Positions 16,325 through 25,612 of a stretch of 64,000 nucleotides of DNA are shown in pieces; position 1 is the first letter of the stretch, and every line of letters begins with the position of its first letter. Below the pieces are notes generated by a model that saw only the letters and a list, made by a program, of their open reading frames with translations, had not been told where the DNA came from and searched no databases. Made by a program: the position numbers and the translations under genes. The stretch lies in contig JAIUOC010000001.1 in assembly GCA_020161265.1 (NCBI GenBank), positions 248,001 through 312,000 on the forward strand, in the 5' to 3' direction. This DNA comes from Chloroflexota bacterium (GTDB lineage Bacteria > Chloroflexota > Chloroflexia > Chloroflexales > Herpetosiphonaceae).

Positions 16325-19300
16325 ATGATTAATCGTAGTTCATGGCAATTTCGCAGTCAGTTGTTGGTGAGTACAGGCCTTATTGGGTTTATGGTGCTAC
16401 TCACAACGCTTTTGACCACAGCCTCATCAGCCCAAACCCGCGAGTGTCGTATGGCTGATGCCTTGAAGATTTGTGCTAATACGTTTGTTGCGACCGATCC
16501 CACGCATTTTATCGCCCGCGACGATGTGACGCTGGCGATTGGTGATGCCCCGCCATTGATCAGCGTTAGTGCGGTTGGTACGAATCTTGGCGAGTTTGTG
16601 TTTGCTGCCGATCAGTCGGTGCTGTCAGGCGCAGTTAAATTTATTGGCGATAATGCTAGCTTGCCGCTGGTTGCCTCAACCTATAATGCCAACAACACGC
16701 CCAAAGAGGTGTTTGAGGTTGATACGACTGGCCTAACGATTACCAATGATCAAAGCAGTGCTGATCCAATCGGCGTAATTGCCAATAGCACGATCAGCCT
16801 GCACTTCCTTGATCGTTCTGGTGTGCGCAGTTTTTATAAGACAACTGACCCCAGCGAGACCGAAGATCTGAGCTTTGTGTTCGATCTGGCAGCAGCAGAA
16901 TTTCGGGCTGAGCTGCCGATTAACCTCAACATCGCGGCATTAAACCCAAGCACGTCTGAGAATCCCAATCTGAATATTTTGGTGAATCTTAAATATTCGC
17001 AACAAGGCGTGCTCTCAGGTAGTGTCGAGAATTTCACCATGTCATTGGCTGGCATGAGTGTCGCAGTCAAAGAGATTGCGCTATCAACTGGGGCTTTTGA
17101 AGCCGGTTTGGTCGAAGTTTCACGGGCTGCTAACCCCGATTTGCCAAACCTTGATCCAGCTAAGCCAAATTTGGTCTTTTCGCTGCAAAATCTCAAGTAT
17201 GCTAACCGCAGTTTTAGCATTGGCGGCGGCTCGGTGCCAATTCCCGATTGGAAGTTTGGCGGCAATTTCAGCATGACCGACCAAACCCTGAGCATTGGCC
17301 ATGATAATGCGACTGGCACGTCAACCGTCAGCGTCAACTCAACCTTGATTTTTGGCGATGTGCTGAACCAACCAGAATCAGCCACGCCGCGCGAAGTAAC
17401 CTTGACATTTAGTGCAGTCAAAGTCAACGGAGTTTTCAAACCAGTGTTTAGCGCTACCGTTGCTGAAACCACGGTTGCAATGGGGCCGCTGAATTTTCGC
17501 CTGCGCGGGCTGACCTTGGTTGGCGATACCGTGGAAAATTTCTATGGCTTAGAAGCAAGCGCGGTTGATCTGCTGTGGTCAAGCGATATGGGCGGTCAAT
17601 CAGCAGCAGGTATCACTGGCTTCAAATTTGGTATCGACAAAGATGGCAAACTGCAATTCGCCCTGGGCGGCGCGACGATCAGCACTCCCAATATTTCGAG
17701 CGGAGTTTTGCAAGGCAGCAGCATCGTTGGCCAATTTGGGGTAGCTCAAGAAACCCTCAGCCTCACCGTGACTGGTAACCTGACCGTAAAAATCCCAGGC
17801 AACAGTGGGGTTGGTGCAGGCTTGGTGATGGTGGTGCGCGGCGGCCCGAATGTTGCGCCGATTGGCAGCCAAAACTGTGCTGAGCCGCCATGTCTCAAGC
17901 GCTTCGAGGCTTCGCTGACCAACTTTAGTGTCAAGATTGCTGGTTTCAGCATGGCCTTGGAAAACCCCCGCTTCCTTGATGATGGTGGTTTTGCCGCCGA
18001 TAGTGCCCGACTTTCGATGTCAGACCTGATGGGCAACCTTACCGCCGATGTGTCTGGCCTCAGCATCAGTGGGCGCGGCGAAGTTTCGGTAACTGGCGGC
18101 GGGATTGAGTTGCCACCGCTCAAGATTGCTGGCACCAATTTTGTCGGTTTCCGGGGCTTTTTCAGCAAAGATGGCGCTGGCTACATGTTTGCTGGTGGTG
18201 CAACTCTGAGCATGCCTGGTTTTGATCCCAGTGGCGGCTCGACAATCTCGGTCGATGTGACGGTCAAAACCTTGCCAACTGGGGTGTTTAATGAGTTGGA
18301 TGTCGTGGTGGCCTTCGAGTCATCGCCAGGCATTCCGTTGGCCAATAGTGGCGCTGCCCTAACCAAGATGAGTGGTTCGTTCTCGCTCAAATCAGGCTCG
18401 GTCACGATTGGAGTTGGCATTGAGGTAAGTTCAGTTGCTCAACTCGCGGGAATCCCGCTGGTTTCGGCTGAGGGAACTGCAACCTTGGTGGTTGATCCCT
18501 TCAAGTTCTCGCTGACCGCCAGCATGAAGGTGTTGATCTTTGAAGTTGCTAGCGCTAGCGTGAGCATTGGCCACGAAGCTGGGTTTAGCGGCGGCAAGGG
18601 TCTGCATGCAAAATTCCAATTTGAGGCGGTGATTGTTCGTGGCGGCTTGGAACTGCGGGTTGGCACGGTCACGGTTCGTAGCTGTACGCCTGCTGGCTCA
18701 ACCAACTGTGTTGATAAGCAAAAACTGCGCTTTGCTGGCTCAGCACGAATGTCGGTTGGCTTGCGCAAAGGCCAGTTTGGCCGCGCCTTGCCACCAAAGA
18801 ATATTACCTTTGGCTCAGTTTCATTCCAAATGGGCGAGTTTGAAAAATCGGGTGGTGGTACGACCGTAGGGATGTTGGGTCGCGTGAGCTGCTGTTTCGG
18901 CATCTTCAAAGTGAGTGTATTTGTTGATTTGAGCAAGCCAGTTGGCTTGAACACTGGTTTTGTCAAGCTCGTCAATCCGAAAAATTATCGCCTGATTAAC
19001 TCGCTCCAAATTGCTCAGAGTATCGAGCAAGGCGAACCAGGCTATAGCCAACGAATCATCTCACGGCCTATCAACCCCGGGAAATCGGGTGGTGCCTTGT
19101 TTGCGGCAATCCCTGAAGTTACTGTACCAGTTGTGATTACCTCAACCGCTAGCGGCTACTTTGGGATTCACTTTAGTGGAACTCCCGCAGTTGAACCAGT
19201 GATACGCTTGATTTTGCCTGATGGAACGGAATTAAATGAAGGTAATGTCAATGACACAACCCAGACCTTGATCCGTGATTACACAACTGTTATTACGGAA

Positions 19301-20443
19301 GGCAATGACTTGGCCTTTATGCTCGAAGCAGCCACTCCTGGCACATATAGCCTGATTATTGAAGGGCCACCAAGCCAATATGAAGTGGTTGCCTACCAAT
19401 TAAATAACCCACCAGTTTTTGATAGTGCGACCTTGGCTTGTGGTGGTGCGGCAACCCCAGGCGTGACGGTAACTTGTAATTCGGCTCCAACTGGCAGCCA
19501 AGTTACGGTCAATTGGGCAACCCATGATACTGATGACCCTAATGCCAAAGTTTCGCTGGTTTATGCTAGCGTCATCACCCCAACCGATCCCATTGATGTG
19601 GGCTTGAGCACCGTCATTAGCGATAACATCAAACTTGGCACAGGCCAATATATTTGGGATCTCAGCGAAATTCCAAGTGGCCAATACAAACTGGCATTAT
19701 TTGCCGACGATGGCCATAATCAACCAACCGTTCAACATCTGGATACCTTGATTGTGGTCAATGACCAGCGTGCACCCAAAATTCCAACCAACCTTCAGGC
19801 GACACCATTGCCCGGTCAATTGTTGGTCAAGTGGACACCAAACAGCGAAATGGATCTTGGTGGCTATGAGATTGGCTTTGGTGAAGTCAATGATCCAAAC
19901 GAGTTCCTCTACTCCCGCAATATGGGTGGCAAAGAGATGATCTTTACTGCGACGAACCAGCTTGATGCCAAACTGTGGGGCTTGAAAGACAATCAATCGA
20001 TCTTCTATGGGATTCGGGCCTATGATCTTAGCGGCAACTACAGCGCTTGGTCGCCGTTGGTTGTGGGCACGCCGTGGCCACTAAGCCCACATGCTTGGAA
20101 TCCAGTGCCAGGAGGACGCGGTGTGACAACCACCCAGATTGAGGCCGCCTTTGAAACTCCGCTAAGCGAGGCATCGCTGACAAATGCCTTCCAAGTTCGC
20201 AATGCCAGCAATCAGTTGGTAGCTGGAACACCAACCTATCTTTATAATCTTGATAAAACTGAGATTATCGGATTTAGCTTCAAGCCGAGCGCTACGCTGG
20301 TCGATGGTGAAACTTACACCGTGACCATTCGCGGCGGAGCCAACGGGATCAGTGCCAAAGATGGCCGCCAGATGCCTGCTGATTTCAGTTGGAAATTCGA
20401 GGTCGAGTCGTATCAAATCTATCTGCCAGCCGTGAAGCGCTAA
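16325..20443 (+). CDS. Large secreted beta-rich protein with fibronectin III-like and Ig-like C-terminal domains
   Basis: 1372 residues; ATG 16325 follows AGGAGG by 3-4 bp. A signal peptide (about 1-36) has RSSWQFRSQ, a hydrophobic core and a likely cleavage after SSA. Residues about 40-920 are a long repetitive beta region rich in G, S, V and F (for example TNFSVKIAGFSMALE, SLSITG-like strands), suggesting a beta-solenoid or many small beta domains; few Cys are present (CTPAGSTNC). From about 1150 a fibronectin III-like domain (PTNLQATPLPGQLLVKWTP) and then a SbsA/Big_5-like Ig domain (NPVPGGRGVTTTQIEAAFE) follow. The end is YQIYLPAVKR. It is probably cell-surface or matrix material; no enzymatic motif is visible. 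Confidence 0.75.
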   Translation: MINRSSWQFRSQLLVSTGLIGFMVLLTTLLTTASSAQTRECRMADALKICANTFVATDPTHFIARDDVTLAIGDAPPLISVSAVGTNLGEFVFAADQSVLSGAVKFIGDNASLPLVASTYNANNTPKEVFEVDTTGLTITNDQSSADPIGVIANSTISLHFLDRSGVRSFYKTTDPSETEDLSFVFDLAAAEFRAELPINLNIAALNPSTSENPNLNILVNLKYSQQGVLSGSVENFTMSLAGMSVAVKEIALSTGAFEAGLVEVSRAANPDLPNLDPAKPNLVFSLQNLKYANRSFSIGGGSVPIPDWKFGGNFSMTDQTLSIGHDNATGTSTVSVNSTLIFGDVLNQPESATPREVTLTFSAVKVNGVFKPVFSATVAETTVAMGPLNFRLRGLTLVGDTVENFYGLEASAVDLLWSSDMGGQSAAGITGFKFGIDKDGKLQFALGGATISTPNISSGVLQGSSIVGQFGVAQETLSLTVTGNLTVKIPGNSGVGAGLVMVVRGGPNVAPIGSQNCAEPPCLKRFEASLTNFSVKIAGFSMALENPRFLDDGGFAADSARLSMSDLMGNLTADVSGLSISGRGEVSVTGGGIELPPLKIAGTNFVGFRGFFSKDGAGYMFAGGATLSMPGFDPSGGSTISVDVTVKTLPTGVFNELDVVVAFESSPGIPLANSGAALTKMSGSFSLKSGSVTIGVGIEVSSVAQLAGIPLVSAEGTATLVVDPFKFSLTASMKVLIFEVASASVSIGHEAGFSGGKGLHAKFQFEAVIVRGGLELRVGTVTVRSCTPAGSTNCVDKQKLRFAGSARMSVGLRKGQFGRALPPKNITFGSVSFQMGEFEKSGGGTTVGMLGRVSCCFGIFKVSVFVDLSKPVGLNTGFVKLVNPKNYRLINSLQIAQSIEQGEPGYSQRIISRPINPGKSGGALFAAIPEVTVPVVITSTASGYFGIHFSGTPAVEPVIRLILPDGTELNEGNVNDTTQTLIRDYTTVITEGNDLAFMLEAATPGTYSLIIEGPPSQYEVVAYQLNNPPVFDSATLACGGAATPGVTVTCNSAPTGSQVTVNWATHDTDDPNAKVSLVYASVITPTDPIDVGLSTVISDNIKLGTGQYIWDLSEIPSGQYKLALFADDGHNQPTVQHLDTLIVVNDQRAPKIPTNLQATPLPGQLLVKWTPNSEMDLGGYEIGFGEVNDPNEFLYSRNMGGKEMIFTATNQLDAKLWGLKDNQSIFYGIRAYDLSGNYSAWSPLVVGTPWPLSPHAWNPVPGGRGVTTTQIEAAFETPLSEASLTNAFQVRNASNQLVAGTPTYLYNLDKTEIIGFSFKPSATLVDGETYTVTIRGGANGISAKDGRQMPADFSWKFEVESYQIYLPAVKR

Positions 20444-20465
20444 GCGATCACGATCTGACTTAACC

Positions 20466-20505
20466 AAATCAGCCTCTGCCAATTATATGCAGAGGCTGAT
20501 TTTTT
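20466..20505. terminator. Strong intrinsic terminator
   Basis: A perfect 14-bp stem (20466-20479 with 20489-20502, 9-nt loop) followed by TTT ends the secreted-protein gene and, on the other strand, could also end the convergent Rrf2 gene. Confidence 0.85.
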
Positions 20506-20528
20506 AATCCCTAGAATGATTGATCGAA

Positions 20529-20975
20529 TTAAGAATGGGGTATAGCTTGAGGATTGGGTTTGCACTGCATCTCATTCACAACTTCGGCGAGGCTTTTATT
20601 GGCCAATACTTGTTGCATGGCAGCTTCGGCGTGGCTAAAAATGGTGCTAAGCACTGGCTGGATGGTGCGTCCACAGCGACAATCTTGGTTGGGTGAACTG
20701 GCGTGTAAAGGCAGAATGCGGCAATTTTCGGTGGCATGATAAATATCGTTGAGGGTAATTTCATGAGCCGAACGCGCTAAACGGGTTCCGCCATCTGCGC
20801 CATATTCGGTGTGGACTAAGCCTGCTCGGTTGAGCATGCCTAGAATCCGCCGAATAACGACCGGATTGGTATTGACGCTGGCTGCAATACAGCTTGAGGA
20901 AAGAGCTTGATTTGCATTGGTTTCAAGCAGTGCCAAAATATGCACCGCCACAGCGAATCGACTGCTTGCACTCAT
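20529..20975 (-). CDS. Rrf2-family transcriptional regulator, YwnA-like
   Basis: 148 residues from ATG 20975, which has GAGG 8 bp upstream; the in-frame ATG at 21005 would add ten residues and lacks an SD. The start MSASSRFAVAVHILALLE is the usual Rrf2 helix 1; the wing-helix continues with SSCIAASVNTNPVVIRRILGMLNRAGLVHTEYGADGGTRLAR. The C-terminal region CRILPLHASSPNQDCRCGR resembles the YwnA segment rather than the C-x-n-C-x-n-C cluster of iron-sulfur-sensing members. It probably represses a nearby gene, but no operator is obvious. Confidence 0.85.
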   Translation of the reverse strand: MSASSRFAVAVHILALLETNANQALSSSCIAASVNTNPVVIRRILGMLNRAGLVHTEYGADGGTRLARSAHEITLNDIYHATENCRILPLHASSPNQDCRCGRTIQPVLSTIFSHAEAAMQQVLANKSLAEVVNEMQCKPNPQAIPHS

Positions 20976-21103
20976 GTTTTTTGCCTCATTGTGAATATGA
21001 AACAAGTATAGTTACATTTTAACCAGCTGTCAATTATGCTCAAATGGCGCTTTGGTGATGATTTGATAACAATTGGCTCAATACCATATTTTAATCAGGA
21101 TGA

Positions 21104-21733
21104 TTAGTTTTTTTCAAATAGGCGCTCAATCGCGATACGTGGGCTACTCAAAATTGGAATATTTTGTTGACATAATTTTGCTGCTTCCGCCATTGAGGCT
21201 TGCGCTAAAACGATCACATCAACCTGCTCAATCGTTGCAAGTACACTGGCAATTTGTTGCAAATAGCTGGCTTGATCGTTGGCAAGAAAGGCTTCCCATG
21301 CATTCAGACAGGTATAGTTGCTAATTTGAATTGCTTTGGCATGGTGTTGCGCTACATCATTAAGCAAGTTGTGGGTTGGTTCAAGGGTGCTGGCCAAAGC
21401 TGCAACGACCGCAATTCGTGAGCCAAGTGCAATTGCCTGTTCCGCCATCGCCCGATCAACCCGAATCACCAGCGGATTGAGCGTTTCGGCCAAGCCGCCG
21501 AGGGTTGAGCAGGTGCAAACGATTCGCTCTACGCCTTGGGCTTGGAGTTGCTTGATGATTTGCGTAAGTTTTTTGGCAATTGTGGCTGTTACTCCTGCTT
21601 GACGAGCTTGTTCGAGCAAGGCTGGCACAACCACATGCTCAACCGCACAGGCTGGCTGAATTTCGCCAACCAATTGTTCAAAGGTGGCAATATGCACGGC
21701 GGCGGTATGAATAAAACCTAGTTTGTTGATCAT
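21104..21733 (-). CDS. Asp/Glu/hydantoin racemase-like protein
   Basis: 209 residues. The family relies on two Cys, one near each half of the active site: here CTCSTLGG (about 93-100) is clear. The C-terminal counterpart is not in its usual context (VIVLAQASMAE has Ala where Cys is normal), so catalysis as a racemase is uncertain. Related enzymes act on aspartate, hydantoins, allantoin or arylmalonates. The ATG 21733 overlaps the upstream DUF1990 gene by 4 bp, so the two are translationally coupled. Confidence 0.65.
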   Translation of the reverse strand: MINKLGFIHTAAVHIATFEQLVGEIQPACAVEHVVVPALLEQARQAGVTATIAKKLTQIIKQLQAQGVERIVCTCSTLGGLAETLNPLVIRVDRAMAEQAIALGSRIAVVAALASTLEPTHNLLNDVAQHHAKAIQISNYTCLNAWEAFLANDQASYLQQIASVLATIEQVDVIVLAQASMAEAAKLCQQNIPILSSPRIAIERLFEKN

Positions 21734-22452
21734 TGATTTTCGACAACCTCGGCTAGTTGTTCAGCGGCTTCGGGATTGTTGGCGGTGCTTTGAATTGGCG
21801 TTGGTTGACTGGTTTGGCTTGGCACACCAGCCAAGGCTTCTTGCACCAAGGTTTGCATTCGCTGCATCGCATCACGGGCAAAACGCAATTGTAAATGTCG
21901 CCCAAACAACTTAAAGCCTAGCCAATAAAATGGGTTGCGAATGCGCCCGGTTTGCGAAAAAGCATGAATGCGAAACAGCACTTGACCTGTTTCGAGCAAT
22001 TTAACGATCGTAAATTCAATTTGGCCGCGCTCGAAATGGCCTTGTAAGGTTTGATAGTTGTAGCCCCAAACCTGCTCAGGGCCGTGCTCAGTCTCGCGAG
22101 TTTCGTCGATCACCCCGCCGATTTTTACTCCAAAATAGAAGCTAAAGCCCAAAAATGTGCCACGGAGCAACATAATTCGCTGTTCGAGCGGCTGGTCGGG
22201 AATAAAAATTCCGGTGATCAGATCGGGTGGTGGAAAGCGATATTCGCGTAGCACCGCGCAGGCTGCTTGCCATGAGCCATGAGCTTGGGGCTGGCCTGGC
22301 GATTCGGGTGGTAATTCAGCCTCATAATCATCAACATTCCAGCCATTTTCCTTGGTATATTCGTGGACGCGCTGTAAATCGAAATTGAGCTGGGCATCGC
22401 GATAGGCCTCAATTTGCTGGCGATATTGTTGCCACAATGGTTGTTCAGTCAT
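21730..22452 (-). CDS. DUF1990 family protein
   Basis: 240 residues. The DUF1990 pattern is visible: a TENGWNVDDYEAELP start, LLRGTFLGFSFYFGVKIGGV, a central WGYNYQTLQGHFERGQIEFTIVKL and the C-terminal FRIHAFSQTGRIRNPFYWLGFKLFGRHLQLRFARDAM. The family fold is lipocalin/START-like and its function is unknown; some members sit by fatty-acid or stress genes. The last 20 residues are a low-complexity tail rich in Q, T, P and A. It overlaps the genes on both sides. Confidence 0.8.
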   Translation of the reverse strand: MTEQPLWQQYRQQIEAYRDAQLNFDLQRVHEYTKENGWNVDDYEAELPPESPGQPQAHGSWQAACAVLREYRFPPPDLITGIFIPDQPLEQRIMLLRGTFLGFSFYFGVKIGGVIDETRETEHGPEQVWGYNYQTLQGHFERGQIEFTIVKLLETGQVLFRIHAFSQTGRIRNPFYWLGFKLFGRHLQLRFARDAMQRMQTLVQEALAGVPSQTSQPTPIQSTANNPEAAEQLAEVVENQ

Positions 22453-23086
22453 GAATCACTACCTCGCCCTCTGGCGTTTGTTCAATTGTGCTGGTTTGAA
22501 TTTCGCCGAGCTGTTGGGCTTGGGCAAATTCAACCACTCGTTGGCAAAAGGTGCTCCAAACTTGGGTTTGCACGACTTTGCCGATGCGATAAGCCATTTC
22601 GACCAAGCCATCGCGTGAACGGGCTTCCGACGCGATTTCAAAGCGCCATGCAGCGGCGTGCTTTGGGTGTGGTTTAAGCTCAAAATGAATTTGTCCGGCC
22701 TCGGGATGGCCCTCAAGCGTGCAAAATCCAAAGCGCAACGGCTGGCTGGTACACACCCGCACCGAGCCATTCCACGGCCCCAAAATCGCAATATCATATT
22801 CATCGCCAACCTGCATCACTCGCTCGTTGCCCGTGGCTTTGCGAAAATCGGCAAATAAACCAGGGCTGAAATCGGGCAAATTGGCCTTGATATGCTTAAC
22901 TAAACTTTCGGGCGATTGAGTGAGCGCCTGAAAATCGACCCAGTAGCGGCGGCGATAGAGCGAACCACTGCCTGCTTGTGGGGTTTGAGTGGTTTTGCCA
23001 CGCTTGAAACGGCGCTGCCAACATTGCACCAAGCCGATTGCTCCTAAGCCCAGCCCGAACATCCAGCCGAATTGCCGTCGTTGCAT
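22445..23086 (-). CDS. DUF1990-like protein with N-terminal membrane anchor
   Basis: 213 residues from ATG 23086 (GAGG 6 bp upstream). MQRRQFGWMFGLGLGAIGLVQCW is a probable membrane anchor or signal. The body (FCTLEGHPEAGQIHFELKPH, then WRFEIASEARSRDGLVEMAYRIGKVVQTQVWSTFCQRV) is alignable with the adjacent DUF1990 protein, especially at T-L-E/Q-G-H-x-E-x-G-Q-I. The pair therefore looks like an old duplication in which this copy gained an anchor. Its end overlaps the next start by 8 bp. Confidence 0.65.
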   Translation of the reverse strand: MQRRQFGWMFGLGLGAIGLVQCWQRRFKRGKTTQTPQAGSGSLYRRRYWVDFQALTQSPESLVKHIKANLPDFSPGLFADFRKATGNERVMQVGDEYDIAILGPWNGSVRVCTSQPLRFGFCTLEGHPEAGQIHFELKPHPKHAAAWRFEIASEARSRDGLVEMAYRIGKVVQTQVWSTFCQRVVEFAQAQQLGEIQTSTIEQTPEGEVVIHD

Positions 23087-23425
23087 TGTTAACCTCATTG
23101 TAACTCAGTTGCTGCTGGCACTGTATGCAAAAACAGCACCACGATTTTCGCGATTTGGGTTAAACCACAATAACGCGGATTATCAGAATGATTGGTTGAT
23201 CTTCCTGAGATGCGTGGATTGGCAGATTGAATTATTGGTTAAGCTCTGGAAACTGCATTAGGAGTGAAAATATTAATGGCGTGACGTTCGGGAATAGAAA
23301 TTGTGGGTTATACGCTGATTGAATCATAGTATCGTCGTAATTGAGATCACCAGCGTGGGGATTAGGGGAATGACTAAAACTGATTGCTTGAATCATTCCC
23401 CTACCCTATGTTCATTATCTGCGAC
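23087..23425. other. Intergenic region with a terminator-like hairpin
   Basis: No gene is supported. The right end holds a perfect 11-bp inverted repeat (see 23363-23403). The left part should contain the promoter of the DUF1990 operon; I could not identify consensus boxes. Confidence 0.4.
23363..23403 (-). terminator. Hairpin downstream of the isochorismatase-like gene
   Basis: TAGGGGAATGA (23363-23373) pairs perfectly with TCATTCCCCTA (23393-23403) across a 19-nt loop, 23 bp beyond the stop of the minus-strand gene. No T-tract follows, so it may be a transcript-stabilising structure rather than an efficient terminator. Confidence 0.5.
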
Positions 23426-24001
23426 CTACTGTTCGCCACCTGGATGCGTGAAGTCGATCTTTTCGGCCTTTGCCGTGCCGTTCTTGCGATCCGGATAGGA
23501 CAGCCACTGCATGGCAATATTGAGGTCTTGAACAACAGTTGCGGCCTCGATCGTGCTACCGTTCTCCAATTCGATCGATCCGGTTGTGTGTGCATCGCTG
23601 ACCAACGTGAGATCGTACCCGCGTTCAAGCGCAGCATAGGCGGTGGCGCGAATGCACCAATTGGTTGCTGCCCCTGCCAGCACAATATGCGAGACCTCTA
23701 ACGCTGCTAGTTCTTCCGATAAGGTGGTTTGTTCAAACGATGAATTAAACTGCTTGTGGATGCGTGGCTCGCCTGCGGCTGGTACCAACTCCGGAACCCA
23801 TTGCCACTGCGGACTATCGGTGGGCATTTCCTCATCAGTGTGTTGAACCCACAGCACGGGAATGTTTTCAGCGCGAGCACGCTCCACGGCGTGGGCGATA
23901 TTCCCGATGACCCGAGCGGCCTCCCACGTGCCATTCATAACACCGACTTGGACGTCAACGACCACGAGTGCGGCCTTGTTTCCTGCGCGGATAGTTGCCA
24001 T
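23426..24001 (-). CDS. Isochorismatase-family cysteine hydrolase
   Basis: 191 residues from ATG 24001 (AGGAG 6 bp upstream); the ATG at 24019 lacks an SD. The family triad is visible: Asp in ALVVVDVQVGV, Lys in RIHKQFNSSF and Cys in GAATNWCIRATAYAALERGYDL, the last preceded by the usual cis-peptide region. Such hydrolases act on isochorismate, nicotinamide or small amides/ureas; the substrate cannot be deduced here. The gene is monocistronic and its G+C appears a little higher than its surroundings, which may indicate recent acquisition. Confidence 0.85.
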   Translation of the reverse strand: MATIRAGNKAALVVVDVQVGVMNGTWEAARVIGNIAHAVERARAENIPVLWVQHTDEEMPTDSPQWQWVPELVPAAGEPRIHKQFNSSFEQTTLSEELAALEVSHIVLAGAATNWCIRATAYAALERGYDLTLVSDAHTTGSIELENGSTIEAATVVQDLNIAMQWLSYPDRKNGTAKAEKIDFTHPGGEQ

Positions 24002-24135
24002 ATGCTGCTCCTGTGACACAATTCAATACTGGTATTATAACACATATGTGCTATTTTAGTGAATTTCCAACATCCTAAAATGATGATCATTGCATTTTTG
24101 TAACTCGTTATGTGAAAAATCGTACAAATTACCTA

Positions 24136-24164
24136 TTGTTATTTACTTCACAAAGGTGTAGAAT
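24136..24164 (+). promoter_or_regulatory. Probable sigma70-type promoter of the NADH dehydrogenase gene
   Basis: TTGTTA (24136-24141) and TAGAAT (24159-24164) are separated by 17 bp and lie about 30 bp before the start codon. Confidence 0.5.
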
Positions 24165-24193
24165 CGATGTGCGGTAACAACAGGAGGCCGAGT

Positions 24194-25483
24194 ATGCAAA
24201 AAGTAATTATTATTGGGGCAGGCTTTGCGGGTCTGCGAGCTGCCAAAACCCTGGCGGGCAAAAAAGTCGATGTGTTATTGATCGATCAACAAAATTATCA
24301 TTGTTTTCAACCGCTGCTGTATCAAGTGGCGACGGCTGGCTTGGAGCCAGAGCAAATTGCCTATCCGGTGCGCGGAATTATGCACAATTGGCCGGGTGTG
24401 CGCTTTTTGATGGCTCGTGTGGAGCAGATTGATCGTGCTAGCAAACATGTGGTTACCACGATGGGCAGCTTCGACTATGATTATTTAATTGTCGCGGCGG
24501 GCGGCCAAACCAACTATTTTGGTAATCGTGAAATCGAGCAACATAGCTTTGGCTTGAAAAATTTGAATGATGCTGAGCAGTTGCGCAATCACTTGCTAAG
24601 TATGTTTGAACGTGCGGCTTACGAGCGTGATCCACAGGTGCGCCAAGCTTTGCATACGTTTGTGGTGGTTGGCGGCGGCCCAACTGGCGTTGAACTGGCC
24701 GGAGCAATTCGCGAGTTGGTCAAACACGTCTTGGTGCGCGATTTTCCCCAACTTGAAAATAGCCAAGTGCAGGTGATTTTGCTTGAAGCTACCGATAAAG
24801 TGCTAGGCATGTTGCCAATGCGCTTGCAACATAAAACGCTTCAGCGCTTGGAAAAAATGGGTGTGCAAGTCCGTTTGAATACCGCCGTCGAAGGAGCTAG
24901 CGTCGATCAGGTGTATCTCAAGGGTGGCGAGGTGATTGCTAGCCATACCCTGATTTGGGCGGCAGGTGTGCGCGGAGTTGAGTTGGCCCAAAGCCTCGAA
25001 TTGGCCTTAGCACGCGGCAATCGGGTCCAAGTTCAGCCCGATTTGCGCTTAGCCGACGATCCAAATGTGTTTGTTGTTGGCGATCTGGCCTATCTTGAGC
25101 AGGCGGGCAAGCCCTTGCCGCAAGTTGCGCCGGTGGCAATTCAACAGGCGGTTACGGCAGCCAAAAATATTTTGCAGCAGCACCAAAACCAGCCTACCCA
25201 AGCCTTTGTCTATCGCGATCGTGGCTCGATGGCGACGATTGGCCGTAACGCAGCGGTGGCGCATATTTTTGGCCTGCAATTTTGGGGCTTTCCGGCTTGG
25301 GTCGTGTGGTTGTTCATTCACCTAATGAGCTTGGTTGGCTTTCGCAATCGGCTGGTGGTGCTGATTAATTGGGCCTATAACTACTTCTTCTATGATCAAG
25401 CGATTCGTTTGATTACCGCCAATCGCAAGCAAGCCGATTTTGACGTAGCGCCAGCTTTGGATATAATGCAAACCAACAACTAA
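24194..25483 (+). CDS. ndh: Type II NADH dehydrogenase (NDH-2)
   Basis: 429 residues; ATG 24194 has AGGAGG 6 bp upstream. FAD-binding Rossmann motif VIIIGAGFAGLRAAKTL at the N-terminus, quinone-pocket region FQPLLYQVATAGLEPEQIAYPVR, NADH-binding motif VVVGGGPTGVELAGAIREL (about 157-175), NPNVFVVGDLAY-like FAD motif (about 290) and a C-terminal hydrophobic amphipathic helix (WVVWLFIHLMSLVGFRNRLVVLINW) that would bind the membrane. It oxidises NADH and reduces quinone without pumping protons. Its 3' end contains the promoter of the thiamine operon. Confidence 0.92.
   Translation: MQKVIIIGAGFAGLRAAKTLAGKKVDVLLIDQQNYHCFQPLLYQVATAGLEPEQIAYPVRGIMHNWPGVRFLMARVEQIDRASKHVVTTMGSFDYDYLIVAAGGQTNYFGNREIEQHSFGLKNLNDAEQLRNHLLSMFERAAYERDPQVRQALHTFVVVGGGPTGVELAGAIRELVKHVLVRDFPQLENSQVQVILLEATDKVLGMLPMRLQHKTLQRLEKMGVQVRLNTAVEGASVDQVYLKGGEVIASHTLIWAAGVRGVELAQSLELALARGNRVQVQPDLRLADDPNVFVVGDLAYLEQAGKPLPQVAPVAIQQAVTAAKNILQQHQNQPTQAFVYRDRGSMATIGRNAAVAHIFGLQFWGFPAWVVWLFIHLMSLVGFRNRLVVLINWAYNYFFYDQAIRLITANRKQADFDVAPALDIMQTNN
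25440..25467 (+). promoter_or_regulatory. Sigma70-type promoter of the thiamine operon, inside the NDH-2 gene
   Basis: TTGACG (25440-25445) and TATAAT (25462-25467) are separated by 16 bp. The predicted start near 25474 leaves the whole TPP riboswitch in the leader. Five of six bases match the -35 consensus and all six match the -10. Confidence 0.7.
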
Positions 25484-25502
25484 ATGGTGTGGCTATCACA
25501 CC

Positions 25503-25603
25503 AAAGCTAGGGGAGCCAAGTGAGCTTGGCTGAGAGGGCGGACCGATCGATGCCGCTAACCCTCAGAACCTGATCTGGTTTATACCAGCGTAGGGAAGCG
25601 TTT
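25503..25603 (+). promoter_or_regulatory. TPP riboswitch (THI box)
   Basis: The conserved core is complete: GGGGAGCC, then GGCTGAGAGGG (25528-25538), AACCCTCAGAACCTGATCTGG (about 25558-25577, in two parts), then TACCAGCGTAGGGAAGC (about 25583-25599). The closing stem pairs AAAGCT with AGCGTTT. It binds thiamine pyrophosphate, and the terminator that follows at 25613 suggests control by transcription attenuation. Confidence 0.95.
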
Positions 25604-25612
25604 GACGATTAG

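Noticed and set aside
20529..20975. Iron-sulfur-sensing (IscR/NsrR-like) role for the Rrf2 protein
   Set aside because: The Cys spacing (one Cys, then CRC 15 residues later) resembles YwnA, not the three-Cys cluster motif.
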